From: Lichina pygmaea
Taxonomy: Eukaryota; Ascomycota; Lichinomycetes; Lichinales; Lichinaceae
DNA length: 64,000 bases
Direction: 5' to 3'
NCBI GenBank assembly: GCA_963422465.1
Contig: OY730170.1
Span: 2,170,001-2,234,000 of the forward strand
Part shown: piece by piece, positions 52,852 through 64,000 of the stretch
Position numbering within the stretch: position 1 is the stretch's first letter
Layout: the number at the start of each line of letters is the position of its first letter
Notes under the pieces: model-generated
Told to the model about the DNA's origin: nothing
Database searches by the model: none
The model's input: the letters and a program-made list of their open reading frames with translations, nothing else
Translations under genes and position numbers: made by a program

Positions 52852-53340
52852 ATGGTAAGTCGTGGTCATGTACTGGCTCGTGTTCTGTGTTTCACATGAT
52901 CTGATGATTGCTGACGATGGATTCTGTCCAAGGCTCACCGGCTCATCGTTCAGATCGCGATGGTAGGGAGCCGCGTCCTTGGCCGTGCGTTCGTCGAGGC
53001 CTACCGGCAAGCAGCCGCCACGCAGAGGCACACAGCACAGGCGGGCAGCTCGGGAGTCGGTGCCGCCAGAAGCCTGGCCGCATCGGGTCTGACATTGGAC
53101 GAGGCCTGCAAGATTCTCAACGTGTCGCCACCGAAGGGAGGCAAGGCCGACCTCGAGCAAGTCATGGAGCGTTTCCAACGACTATTTGATCTGAATAAAC
53201 CGGAGCAGGGCGGCAGTTTCTATCTTCAGAGCAAGGTTCTCAGAGCACGGGAGCGCATCGAGATGGAAGTCGGCGAAAGAGAAGCGGCGGCGCAGCAGAG
53301 AAAGACGGACTTCGCAGAAAGCGTCAAAGACGTACGGTGA
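52852..53340 (+). CDS. pam16: Pam16/Tim16, subunit of the mitochondrial import motor
   Basis: A J-like protein that pairs with Pam18 and restrains its stimulation of mtHsp70 at the TIM23 translocase, on the matrix side. Two exons: the ATG alone (52852-52854) and 52933-53340, separated by a 78 nt intron (GTAAGT...TCCAAG); 136 residues. Starts MAHRLIVQIAMVGSRVLGRA FVEAYRQ (family-typical hydrophobic N-terminus). The J-like domain has TLDEACKILNV, MERFQRLFDLNKPEQGGSF and YLQSKVLRARERIE, with the HPD of true J proteins absent, as expected. The C-terminal tail is charged. Confidence 0.93.
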
Positions 53341-55377
53341 CAGATGGCAGGACGATTCTTTCTCGGGCGGAGTTGGGGAAACCGGCATTGTCTTCACAGC
53401 ATACAGTCTCCTCTATCGTACGAATATCGTCTTCCTCTGCATCCCGCGGTTGATTTTATTGGGAGCAGGGAGCGCACCCGGATTGTGCATGGCGGTGCGG
53501 CGCTGCTATCTTCATCTGATCCACACAACCTTACATTTTTGCTGTCAATCCCTCTCGAATTGGGAAACTTCTGTCGCCATGGTGGGCGCGCGTTGCATAG
53601 TCGCCGGAAGGGAGCTTTCTTCCTTCCTTTGATGGAGGCTGCATGGCCCTACTTTCCGTTGACGCGGCGTTTCGCACCGAGGGGCCGAAGTTACCCGATC
53701 TATTGCCTTCCAAGAGAGGCCCTGTGCTTCGCTATGGGAGGTGCGAATCTTCTTCTCAGGGAACTTTGACGATATTCACGTCGGGCTTGCTATCTCGCGG
53801 GTCCCCAACGGAGATGATGGCATTGGAGTGAGCAGCGCTGGACACCGTCATGCTGTGTTCTTTCTGTTCTTGCTGTTGAATTACAAACAGGCACTTCATG
53901 CACCTACGCCTTGTCTTGTCATAAGGTGTATTTGACTGAAGCTTGTGGTTCCTGTATGACGACTAGCGAGACCTCATTTGACACTCATGGGTGTACCGTA
54001 TCAGAATAGGTTCTTCAGGACCACTTCGACGTCAGCACGGCGAATCCATAGTGCGCTTTCTATCTGGACCGGATTCTGTTGAAGCAAACTTTCTGACTGC
54101 TCCTGCCAAGTGTGCATACAAGGACACCGAGGCTCTGCTACTGGATGACAAGGAGCCAGCGATGCTACCACCTCGATGTTCTGCGCAAGTGATGTGTAGA
54201 GATCGATGTGATGGTAGTGTGAGTTAACTGACCTGTCACCAGCAACTGGCAGATACTATAGCTGCGCAAATCTGGTGATTGATTGGTAGACTACCTGCCA
54301 GTGTATGAGAGTTACATAAAGTAGCTGCTACTTTAGTATACTCGAGAGATTTTTCATATCTCCAGCCCTCGGACGGAGTGCTCCTGTACGGAGCATGGAA
54401 TGGTTGAGATGGCCCTGTTCTACAGTGGTGCTCGTACCTGCGAGCACCAAAACTTTAAGCCCAAAACCACCTGTGTGTAATATATGCTGTAGCCAGAAAC
54501 CCCTGCGCGCGCTGCGGTCCCAGGACTATGCCACGTATAGTAGATACGCTAAGTTACAGTGTCTCTGCCCGCTGGGAAGCCTAGAAGGTGCCTATCTGTA
54601 GGCATCCACATGCGAACCGGCATGTGGGGCTAGCCTGAGTGCATGACGTAATCAGATGACCTGATTGTCGCAGACCTGGTACGTTTACGCACTTCCGTAC
54701 ACCAGAAGTGAGTAGCGACACTGGAGCCAAACATGTGGCTACATAAGACGGGCACTCACTCCAAACCAACGCGGCAAGCTTCTCAAATTTTGAAATCATC
54801 ACGATGGCTTTCGCTCACTTGTGACATGCTATAAGTAGAGCTTGCACGCACTTGGAGCATGCGGCGCGACGATTGATTAAGCCAAGTGCGAAAGCCATCC
54901 ACATGCTTCCGCATCGCAGGGCAGGAATGGGACCCCGAAGGTCATGCGAGTGATGCGAGTTCGTCGGCGTCTGAAAGCAGTACGAAGCACCAGTAACATG
55001 TCCATCATCCCAACCACGAACAGCACCTTTTCACATGCCCTACTGACCATCGTCCAGCCTATCGGGACCTAGCCCGTCGGCGCAATACGTTGTTGATCAA
55101 TCTGCCACCTTCGTCCTACCTGGCCTGCCTTGTGTTCGACATCCGACTTGGATAGTCTGATCAGCACTGTTCGTGTAGCAGCCGAACTCTCCCGGCCGAA
55201 GCTATACCGGAGCGGTCTCCTTGTTCTCCGGGGTTGCACCTACGGTCGTCCGCGATCAACGAGCCGCTACAGGCTCGAGTTCAGACGGCGACGGAGCCGC
55301 CGAATTAGGCGCCGTCGCCGGGGCGGCCGCCATCGTTGGCGACTCGCCCGCGCGCTTATCCCTCGCCCTCTGCTGCG
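53341..55377. other. Intergenic, 2 kb
   Basis: Holds the pam16 3' UTR and the sip5 promoter. Several 60-140 codon frames exist without motifs. Hairpin-capable sequences: GGTGCTCG...CGAGCACC near 54424-54446, and GATGGCTTTCGC...GCGAAAGCCATC at ~54803 and ~54888. No tRNA or gene recognised. Confidence 0.45.
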
Positions 55378-57989
55378 ATGGGAAACTCGTCGACGAAGGA
55401 GCAACGTCCGCCCCCTGGGCGCTCGTCGTCGGCGCAGGCCGAGAGCGCACGTCAGCCGCACTCGCGGTCGGTGTCTGAGAGTAGCGGTCTGCCGTCTCAG
55501 CCCGGTACGGCCAGCCTGTCTACGTCAGGCATCTCCCCGTCACGGCCCGGCCGGGGCAGTCGTCCAGACCTCTCGTTTCTGGGCCTCAGTCACGGCTCGG
55601 AACGAGACGTGGCGAGCCTCGAAACTCGCCGCGATGCGCGCCAAGAAAGGGAGACACGCCGGCTCGAGCGAGAGCGAGCTGCGAGGCAAAAGGAACGAGA
55701 GCGGAGCATGCGAGAGGAGGGCGTCGACGGTGGATACCTGGTCACCCAGGGCGTGTACACGGGAACCGAGGATTACAGCAAGTCCATCGTGCGCCGGCTG
55801 ATGGTGAGGCGGAGTCTCCGCGTCGGCCTACGGTCGTTCCACGAGAGGCGCCATGCTGACGTCGCATTGCGTAGATCGAGCGGCGACTGGCCCCGTTCTT
55901 CAAGGGCCTGAACGAGCACTCGGCCGCGTGGAGAGATGACGAACTGGTCGCTGCCGTCAAAGGCCTGCCCCTGACGGCCGAAGCTCGACCCCCTTCGCCC
56001 AGGCAGGCTCGAGCTTCGGCCCATCGAGCGTCGGCGGCGGCAGCGGCAACGACAACGGCGGCAGCGTCGCGTATCCGGGACCGCGATCGGGTCCACGACC
56101 GGGACCAGGACCCGAACGGCCTAACGGCGGAGAGCTGCTCGCGCTCGCGGTCCTACACCTCAGAGTCCTCGAAGAGCCTCTTGCCTTCACATCCGGCCTT
56201 CTCGAACGCACACCCCACCACCTCATCGCCCGCGCTGATCGTCCCAAGCTCTCCGCCGTTCCGGCCGCGGTCGAAGACGCTGGCCTCGCTGACCAGCCTG
56301 GCCAAGAATCACTCGCAGGATGACATGACCCCGCAAGAGATTCACCTTCCGAAGCCGGTACACGTCGATGGTCGGCCCGTCGAAGCTTTCCTGTACCGCA
56401 ACGCGTCCGAGTGCCCCATCTGCTTCCTCTTCTACCCGCCTTACCTGAATCGGACGCGTTGCTGTGACCAGCCCATCTGCTCCGAGTGTTTTGTGCAGAT
56501 CAAGCGGCCCGATCCGCATCCTCCAGAGCACGCCGAGCCCGGCTCTCGGGTCCAGGCGCAGGACGACGACGTCCGAGCCGGCGCTCGGGAATCGCTGGTC
56601 ATGGAGCCGGCCGCATGTCCGTTCTGCGTGCAATCCGAGCTGGGCGTCACGTACGAACCGCCACCCTTCCGAAGCGGACTCGTCTACCCAGGCCAGACGT
56701 CGGCCGCGAGCTCGCCGGTCCAGGTGACCTCGGCCATGTCTTCATCCTCCTCGCTGTCCTCGTTCTCGGGCCAGCCGATCCAGACGCGTCGGCGGACGAA
56801 CTCTCTCCCGCCCACGTCGTCCACCGTCGTCACCACGGACCGCATCCGACCCGACTGGTCCCAGAAGCTAGCCGACGCCAACGCCCATCTGGCGCGTCGG
56901 TCCGCTGCCGCCACCGCTCTCCACTCGGCTGCCTACTCGAGGGGAGGTCTGTCCTTCGGCGCCGAAGGGAGAAGCGTGCTGAACTTCGGGCGGCGGACTC
57001 GGCCAGGACGAGGTACCCGAACAGACGATTCGGGGACCGGTAGCAGTTTGGCCTCGAACGTGCGGCCCGGAGACGCCGCCGATACCATGAGCCTGGAGCT
57101 CGCAGATTCCGACGGCGACGACGGCGCCCAGGCTCGTGCCATCCGAGTGCTGTTTGGCGATCACGGTGGTGGTGGTGGTGGTGGTGGTGGTGGTGGTGGT
57201 GGTGGTGGTGGTGGTGGTGGTGGCTCCGCGCGCCGCAGCCGTCTGCAAGATCTGGAAGACATGATGATGGAGCAGGCGATCCGGTTAAGCCTCGTGGCCG
57301 AGGAAGAACGAAGACAGAAAGAGGAAATAGAAGCGCGAACACAGCTGGAGGAGGAGCTGAGGAAGGAGGGCGGCCGCGGAAACGGCGTCAGGCCAGCTCC
57401 AGCCACGGGGGATGCACCGCCACGACGTACCGCTCACGGGCCGGCGGCCGTCCAAGCCAGCTCAGGCTGCCAAGATCGCGAACGGTCGAGACGGGATGGA
57501 GCCTCCGCGAACGGCAAGGGAAAGGCAGTCGATCGGGGCACCATCCCGCCGCGGTCGTCGCCTCTCGCGCGAGGCCCCTCGTCGGCCGGCGACGTGCCAA
57601 GTCCGCCAAGGAGCACGTCAGGGCCGCTCGAGACAGATGAGCACCGCAGCTGGATCGGGAGCAGCACGATGGATTCCTCTCAGACCCGGCACGCTTCCAG
57701 TCGTTCGTCGCCGGGGCCCTTCCTGGCAGAGTCCACCTCCAGCTCGACCCACGGACCCTCGGAGACGCCGGCGACGGGTAGGCCGTCCGGGTCGGACAAC
57801 GACGGGCAACGCAGGACGGGCACCCCGAGCGCGGCGGGCACGACGAACGGCGACCCGGTCTTCGCCTTCAGCAGTCTCGCCGCCATGATCGACGACACCA
57901 CCGGTCGCGACGAGAAACCCGACGAGCATTCCGGTTCCGAGCGCCGCGAGGCTTCCCCCAGCCCCGCGAGAGAACTCCAGGGTCATTGA
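55378..57989 (+). CDS. sip5: Sip5-like protein with RING-type zinc finger
   Basis: Two exons, 55378-55803 and 55875-57989, with a 71 nt intron (GTGAGG...GCGTAG); 846 residues. The start [12 protein letters not shown] carries an N-terminal MGNSS, a possible myristoylation site. An Arg/Glu-rich helix lies at ~85-120. The finger is at ~335-430: [28 protein letters not shown] and CPFC, a RING-like arrangement typical of fungal Sip5. Yeast Sip5 interacts with Snf1 kinase and the Reg1-Glc7 phosphatase; the role here is inferred. A run of ~19 Gly (GGT)n follows ~665, then a charged helix with [15 protein letters not shown] (ubiquitin-interacting-like). The C-terminus is Ser/Pro-rich. Starts upstream of 55378 would lack the conserved MGNS. 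Confidence 0.85.
57165..57222 (+). repeat. (GGT)n microsatellite coding poly-Gly in sip5
   Basis: About 19 perfect GGT units in frame, encoding a glycine linker. Its length is likely to vary between strains. Confidence 0.92.
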
Positions 57990-58599
57990 TGACCGCCTAC
58001 GGTTCAGACAGGCATCGGGCTCCTGCAGCGCGCATAGAATTTTTACGGAGCGGGTTTGCAAATTCTACGACCGTTCAAGGTGCTCCTGTGCGTTGTTCAT
58101 CTCGTGCGCTCTACAAACGCCCCAGTCTCCACCTCCCACCTCTCCCTTTCGTGCTGCGCAGGAACCCAAGTACGTTGACTGTGTCATCCCCCTTGGGTTT
58201 CCAACTTCGCATTTATGAAGAGCATGCCGGCGATGATGGGGATGATTGTAGAGGTCACGTGCGGACCAGAGCTACTGAATGAGGGGGATGTTGCATCCAA
58301 TGGTGAGGGGGCGGGGGGGGGGGGGGGGTGAAATCACATGACTGAGCGAGCCACGCAAAGTGTGGCGTAGCCCATGACGTAAGTCCCGCGACTGACGTGT
58401 GGGGCTTAGCCGCAACCGGCTGCCCCACCCTTGAAATGTCGACGTGCCCAAAACTATCATCCCAGAAACTCAAGTATAAGAATATCAATTCCACTCCTCT
58501 CCTACTTTGCAAAACTAGCTCCTGTCTATTCATACTCAACGAGACCCCGACACATCTGACTTTAAAAGCACCACGACAATCTTCAATCGCTCGGCAGCC
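57990..58599. other. Intergenic, sip5 to vip1
   Basis: Contains a G-run at ~58313-58328 and CT-rich sequence before the vip1 start. No gene recognised. Confidence 0.5.
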
Positions 58600-59620
58600 A
58601 TGTCGACGACCGTTCACGTGTCGAACATCTCATCGGAAACGAGCGAGCATGAAGTGCGAGAGTTCTTCAGCTTCTGGTGAGCGACCACCTCGACTCCCGA
58701 CGACCTCTGAGAGGCTAACTCCCGTCGCAGCGGAAAGATCACTTCGCTCTCCGTCACTCCCTCGTCCGGAGACCCAAACAGCCCCAAATCTGCCACTGTG
58801 ACGTTCGAGAAGGAAGCGTGAGTGGACCCCCATCATCAGTCGCACGGTCGGTGAGGTCGGCTCTGATGCTGAGCTCAGCGCCGCGAGGACGGCTCTTCTC
58901 CTCAACGAAACCAACCTTGGGTCGTCCACGATCGCCGTCAAGGCGGCCGAGGGTCTCGACCAGCTTGCGTCCGGAAAGGGCCCAACGCCGGGCGAAGCCG
59001 TCGGCAAGGACGACGGGGAGCTCCGCCAGGAGGACAAGCCCCGCTCCCGCATCCTGGCCGAGTACATCGCACAGGGATACGGCGTCGGGGACAAGGCGCT
59101 GCAGCGGGCGATCGAGCTCGACAAGCAGCATGGCTTCTCCAATCGCTTCACGGCCGCGCTGTCCAACTTCGACAACCGCGTCAAGGCATCGGAACGCGCC
59201 AAGTCGGCCAACACGGCATACGGCATCACGGACCGCGCCCAGGCCGGCTTCCGCGGCCTGCAGAGTTACTTCGAGAAGGCCATGAACACGCCGACGGGCC
59301 ACCGAGTACGGACCTTCTACACCCAGACCGAGAAGCAGGTGCTCGACATCCACAACGAGGCGCGCCGTCTGGCGGAGTTGCACAAGCAGGAGCAGGGCAG
59401 CGGGGGCGACGTCAAGGCCGCCGACGCCCCGGGTGCCGAATCCTCCGTCGCCGGCCAGGGTCAGTCGGCGACGGGTCCCGCTGCGGACGTCGCCGCCGCA
59501 GCGCACCTCCAGCCGCTCGGCTCCAACATGCCGCACGAGTCGACGGGACCCGCCCCGGAGTACACGGCTGACACCAAGATCGCTCCGACCGGCGACGATC
59601 TCGCCGGCCGCAGCGCCTAA
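58600..59620 (+). CDS. vip1: Vip1-like RRM protein
   Basis: Three exons: 58600-58676, 58731-58817 and 58879-59620 (906 nt, 301 residues); both introns (54 and 61 nt) are GT-AG with the split codons rebuilding FSFC-GKI and EKEA-AAR. The N-terminal RRM (1-75) has TVHVSNIS (RNP2) and KSATVTFEK (RNP1-like). The middle is helical and conserved in filamentous fungi: RSRILAEYIAQGYGVGDKAL, AYGITDRAQAGFRGLQSYFE and TGHRVRTFYTQTEKQVLDIH. The C-terminus is Ala/Gly-rich. Homologues are often named actin cytoskeleton protein Vip1; the molecular role is not established. Confidence 0.88.
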
Positions 59621-60013
59621 GGGGAATGGCGGTGGCGTCACGAGCGATACGAAGGGACAGGCTCTCGTCGGCTGGGATCTGGAGAAGGATCGTGAAGCTT
59701 GGCAACGGTGGGGGGCTGTCGTCGGTGCGAGGATCCGATCAGATTCTCTAGAGCTCTCCCTGGACGGGAGCTGCAGCGTATGAAAGCACCGGTGGCGTAT
59801 CGCAATCAGAAGTGACAGGAATTCGGAATCACATCCTTTTGATCGGACATGCATCCGCCCAAGTATCGCCCTGGTGTTTGCTTGCAACAGCTCTCCGTCT
59901 CTCTCTCCGTCTCTCTCCCTCTGGACCGGAACAGTCTTGATTCTACCGCGTAGAGCTACACCGTCGCCTTCCCGCGCCCCATAGTTCCATCCCAACATGC
60001 GCCGTGGGCCAGG

Positions 60014-60223
60014 TCAAGCTTTCCCCTTGGCCGCATCCTCGAGCGGTCCCTTGGGGTTGCTCTCGAGCTGGTCGGTCTTGGTCCGGTCGCTCTGCTGCTT
60101 GTTCTCGTCGCCCAGGGACTCGGGCCGATCGGTGACCTTGCCCGAGCCGGGCGCCGACTGCTGCTGCGCGCCCGACTGGTTCTCCGGGTCGGGCGATTGA
60201 CGGCCGGGATTCGGTGCCGACAT
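60014..60223 (-). CDS. Small hydrophilic protein, 69 aa
   Basis: MSAPNPGRQSPDPENQSG and later LESNPKGPLEDAAKGKA; no cysteines, highly charged, probably disordered. Short proteins with this MSAPNPG...SNPKGPL pattern occur in filamentous fungi, from memory, without known function. The frame stays open upstream but this is the natural ATG. It is convergent with vip1, 390 bp away. Confidence 0.65.
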   Translation of the reverse strand: MSAPNPGRQSPDPENQSGAQQQSAPGSGKVTDRPESLGDENKQQSDRTKTDQLESNPKGPLEDAAKGKA

Positions 60224-61395
60224 GGTTTGGGTTCCGGCTCGGATGATTTCTGGTGCGTCGAGTCACGGGCTCGCGCTGTAACGCTCGTAGAAAGAGTAGA
60301 GAATTACGCCCACGACGTTTGAGGACAAGGCTGAGGGCGAGAACGAGCACAGGAGAGGGAGCAGAACGACTGTCGACCGGGGTCGGAGAAAGGCAGGGTC
60401 AGCGATCCGTTGGGAGGGGAAAGGATTCCGGGAAAGAGAACTTACTTCTTATATGTGCCCGTCGAAATCGAAAGGAGCGGGTCCGGTATCGTTCTCGAAG
60501 AACTTTCTCCAAAATCGAGCTGTTGAGAGGCAATGCGGAGCCCCCGCAGTCGTTGAAGGCCTCTATGGTGGGGCATGTGGGGGTGGCTCACTTTGGCGAC
60601 GTCATTCTGCGTGATATTAGCTGACTTATGTAATCATGGCCGGCACCAGTCACATGATCTTCATTGGTCACGGAACTCGTACCTCGTAGTTCGGAGATGC
60701 GAGGTACCTGCGGAGTACGTATCGTCCAGTACTCGTACCTCGTATGTCAGGGCAGATGCGTGCACATGCATCGTACAAATACAGCACCCACTGGGACACA
60801 GTACGAAGCACGGGAGTGCGGTCCGTACTGTACCGTAGATACGTGGATGACCCTCAGACGACCAACTACAGTACTCGTACCTCCGTACAAGGTGGAGTTC
60901 CCAATTACGTAACGTCCCCGTGCTCGTACGGCCGATTTGATTGCTTTCGTCTCCGCACGTGATCTGATAGTTCGGACGCGTAAAGAGCCGTCAAAAGTCC
61001 AAAGTGGCAATCAAGCTCTACATATAGGCTAGAAGCCACTGGAAACTGGACTACAGATCCCTATGCACAGGGCTTCGCAGCTTCGGAATCTCTGGTTGTG
61101 GTGAGCAGAGAAACTGGCTCCGCTTCCCGCATCTCTTGACGTGCAACCCCACATCTGAGCTTCAGCTTCCGATTCTCTTTCTGCTCCAGCAACCTACTGG
61201 TACAACGCGACGAGGCTACACAGCATCAGCAATCAATCGGTGAGTTACCATGGTCCGATCGTACCTACCTTGATCTTGGAGTGCTGAAACAGAAGGGTTG
61301 AGGTCTCGTGGCTGTATAGATTATCAATCTGTCTCTGCCGCAGGGGCAAGGAGCACCCACCGTCAAGCGGAGCAGGAGCGTCGTCCTTCATACAG
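60224..61395. promoter_or_regulatory. GTAC-rich intergenic / divergent promoter
   Basis: Upstream of both the small protein and the coiled-coil gene. Motifs such as CTCGTACCTCGTA, GGAGTACGTA and GTACTGTACCGTA crowd 60675-60910. A leader intron for the coiled-coil gene is possible (GTGAGT near 61220 to CCGCAG near 61343). Confidence 0.45.
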
Positions 61396-62687
61396 ATGGC
61401 TCCTAATCAGACCTCCACCTCCTCCGCGGCCACACCGGCGACCGCGGTGTCTCCGGCCAGGACCACACCGTCCAACGCCACCGCAGCCCAACCCCTCCCC
61501 CATTCCCGCTCAGACTCACGATCCGCGACATCGTCTCGCCGACCGTCGCAACCCACCGTTGCGGCGTCAGGCAGCCATTCGCAGACCTCGCCGTTGCCAT
61601 CGCCGTCGTTGATGCGCGCCGTGCCTCCGACGGAGACGGCCACGGGTGGCATTGCGCCCGCCAGGGGAGGCGAAAATGGTGCAGGCGTTCATGGACCGGG
61701 TCCTCTTCGACACCCGCGGCCACTGTCCCCGGCCGAGATGTACTCCCAGCTGGAACAGGAGCAAGAGGCCGTTGTAGGTCCTCGTTGCGGCGAGAGAGAG
61801 ACGACGACAGGGGACGTCTGCTCACGCGCTCGCAGGTCAACCGCTTGACCAGAGAACTGACGCAGCTCCGCCAACAATCCGTCTCCGTCGCCTCTTCCGC
61901 CTCGTCGGCGAGCCATTCGGAGGCGGTTGTCGACTCGGCCGTGCATCTTCCGTCCGGAGCTTCGATCTACCCCGGACCTCTGCCGATACGGCATCGTCGA
62001 TCGTCCTCTGGAACGAGCGCTCAGGGCCGGAACGTGCTCGCCGCGCCGGTCGCCGGCATGGTGCCGGGCATTCCGCCCACGACGACCCCATCTCAAGCGT
62101 CGATCGAGCGGGCACGGGAAGGTCTGAGCCGGCAGAACTCGATCACCTCGACGCGGCGGTCGCGGGCGTCTTCGCCGGCCCAGGCGACCTGGCCACACGT
62201 GGAACCGCAGCCCCCGCACTACCAGCACCGTCAATCGCTGTCTTCGCACCATCAGTATTCGCACCAGCATCCGCACCAGCACCATCACAATCATCCACCG
62301 CCCATGGCCTTGTCGCCCACCAACTCGGCCTTTGCGCCGTCCCGCATCGAAGACGTCGAGCGGAATCGAGCCGAGCTAGATGTGGCCAAAAAGGAGAACG
62401 ATCTGCTCAAACGCAGAGTCCGGGAGCTCGAGCGGGTGCTCACGGTGCGTCGACGCACCTCGACCAGCGATGCCGCGCCCGTGGATCCTTCTCCTTCTCC
62501 GTCGACCACCGGAGGCGGTCAGAAGACCGATGTCGCCGTCAAAGGGACGCCGAGGGAAAACGAGCAGGAGATATCGACGGGCGCCGAGGCTGAAAAGGAA
62601 AAGGACAAGGAGAAGGACAAGGGCGAAGAGCTCGGAGGCGCCGAACCGCGGGGGCGCCAAAGCAGCTCTCCAGGAAGGACCGGTTGA
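61396..62687 (+). CDS. Ser/Pro-rich protein with leucine-zipper-like coiled coil
   Basis: Two exons, 61396-61773 and 61836-62687, with a 62 nt intron (GTAGGT...TCGCAG); 409 residues. The splice joins EQEQEAV-VNRLTRELTQLRQQ into a continuous helix. The N-terminus (1-110) is Ser/Thr/Pro-rich. A His-rich stretch lies at ~255-280 (HHQYSHQHPHQHHHNH). A second helix reads SRIEDVERNRAELDVAKKEN and LLKRRVRELERVL, zipper-like but without a full bZIP basic region. The tail is Lys/Glu-rich. Similar proteins exist in filamentous fungi, to my knowledge uncharacterised. Confidence 0.75.
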
Positions 62688-64000
62688 GGTGCATCAAGGA
62701 GCTGTCCGGGAATCGATCAGCTGCTGCGACTACCTCTAGCAACTCTCTCAACCTGGGTCCAGATCGTCTGACATCTGCCCACGACATGTGCTCTCCTCTC
62801 CCAGTTCGTCTAGTCCAAGCTTTCTCTTTGCTCACTCTATGTTCCTTAGCGGGTCTTGTCACACTCGGTCAAGTGTGTCGCAGCGACCCTTTCCAGCGGC
62901 GAATTTCCGATGTCTCTTCTGGCGCTATCGCTACAAGGTCGGCTGGCTGCTCCCTACCAAGCCCACGTTGTCCTCGCTGCAGCAGCCCGTCGAATCACCG
63001 CGTTCCCGCCATTCCACTTTTTTCTCGGCGTTCTAGCCTCGTGCTTTCTGGCTTGACCATATCGGCTGCAACAGATGAGCAACCGAGGTAGAAAGAAGCG
63101 CTGTGGGTGGGTTAGGGTCATGGAAATGAAAACAAACAAACTCGCCTGTCGAACGTGCGATCGACTGCTCCTTTCACGCCCGGCCGTTCAATATCTCCCC
63201 TATAAGGCAAGGAGAGAATGATGCTGAGCAGGAACTCAGTGCTCCCCTGCTTCCTTGCGTCGCTATTCTGCTAGTACACGCCAGCCATGAAGCACCGCAA
63301 CCACCAATGCACAAGTCCCTGAACAATATACTTCCAAGTCCATTCTCTACCGCACTCGCGATTTCTGTCCACGCACAGTGTTCAACGACATTGAGACTCA
63401 AGCAGCTTGTGTTTCGCACATGCCATCTGCACGCTCTGGCAAACAGACTCACTCCCTCGACCCGCGAAGAGCTCGCAAGGTACATATGGTATGGTTTGGG
63501 ACGGTATGGATGCTGTAGTATGGCAGGTCGGGGGAAGCAAAACTAACCATCGAGCGGTCGCAGGACCAACTTCCTTGACAGTAGCCTGTTGGTAGCGTAA
63601 TTGACAGCAGCCGGATAGCGAAGAGCAAGCAGTCATGATCAATTAATCACAGGAACTTCTGCAGAGAGAGCTGCAGCAATCTGCAGAAATCTGTCACGAA
63701 CAAGGAATCAGTCTATATGTAGCGCCCAGGGCACTCCCGTAAGCTGTCTTGACCTTCTGGTCATCAGGTGGCGCCTGATACCTGTTATTCCCCTACTACT
63801 TTTCTGAAGAGGAAAACAAAAAGTCGACATGAAATAGGCTGTCATCATCTGCGACCTGTTCAGAAGAAAAAGCAGAGGTGTCAGTCAGGACGACGGAAAC
63901 TACTGCATCTTGATTGTGATTTTGGATGGATCGACCAATGGCTTTGGAGTTTGTGCAATTGATGGAGATTAGCAGATGATAATCCAGTATACAAAGAGAT
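62688..64000. other. No gene recognised at right edge
   Basis: 3' flank of the coiled-coil gene and 1.1 kb of sequence with only short frames. A few direct repeats of GGTATGG (63486-63535) and CTGCAG-rich sequence (63660-63690) are all I see. A gene truncated by the window edge cannot be excluded. Confidence 0.4.

Noticed and set aside
62788-63091. Small Ser-rich frames after the coiled-coil gene
   Set aside because: Several overlapping frames of equal length, none with features of a protein; treated as 3' flank.

Overview
The window looks like a chromosome segment of a filamentous ascomycete (Pezizomycotina is my best guess; species unknown). The evidence is: short GT-AG introns (about 50-120 nt, one of 263 nt) with CTGAC-type branch sites, Sip5-like, Vip1-like and dysferlin-domain peroxin genes of the filamentous-fungal type, tiny copper-metallothionein genes, and Tad-like non-LTR retrotransposons. 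Assignment to a class is not possible from the sequence alone.

Left part (1-30 kb) is a retrotransposon graveyard. Two decayed Ty3/gypsy elements on the minus strand (gypsy-1 at 1-8389, split by an insertion; gypsy-2 at 20985-25335) are interleaved with copies of two related LINE families, here called LINE-A and LINE-B. Both have a gag-like ORF1 with three CCHC zinc knuckles, and an ORF2 with an APE endonuclease, a reverse transcriptase and a C-terminal Cys/His motif but no visible RNase H. The best preserved copy is LINE-B3 (13346-18880). Its ORF2 is in one frame but carries three nonsense codons. The most striking objects are two chimeric copies in which the same ~875 bp unrelated 'donor' sequence is fused, at the same donor 3' end, to different points of LINE-A (1099-6531 and, inverted, 26203-28863). 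The first is bounded by a perfect 14 bp target duplication. A possible third junction with the donor's last 20 bases begins a different LINE (LINE-D) at 43780.

Middle part: a mitochondrial holo-ACP synthase (ppt2-like) and a PIC2-like mitochondrial carrier are transcribed divergently at 30.9-33.5 kb. A 3.4 kb multiply nested LINE-A insertion (34258-37651, 16 bp target duplication) holds a LINE-B fragment and three solo LTRs, each insertion readable from its duplication. CTP synthase follows at 38.7-40.8 kb on the minus strand with an apparent AT-AC intron. At 41-44 kb comes more repeat DNA: possible copia LTR ends, two LINE-D copies in opposite orientation, and a gypsy-2 solo LTR.

Right part (44-64 kb) is GC-rich host sequence: a poorly resolved stretch rich in GTAC motifs, two small metallothionein genes (48.2 and 49.9 kb), a dysferlin-domain peroxin, PAM16, a SIP5-like RING-type protein, a VIP1-like RRM protein, a small conserved-looking protein and a coiled-coil protein. 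Three host genes serve mitochondria (ppt2, PIC2-like carrier, pam16). The carrier and the two metallothioneins may share a link to copper, but that link is inference.
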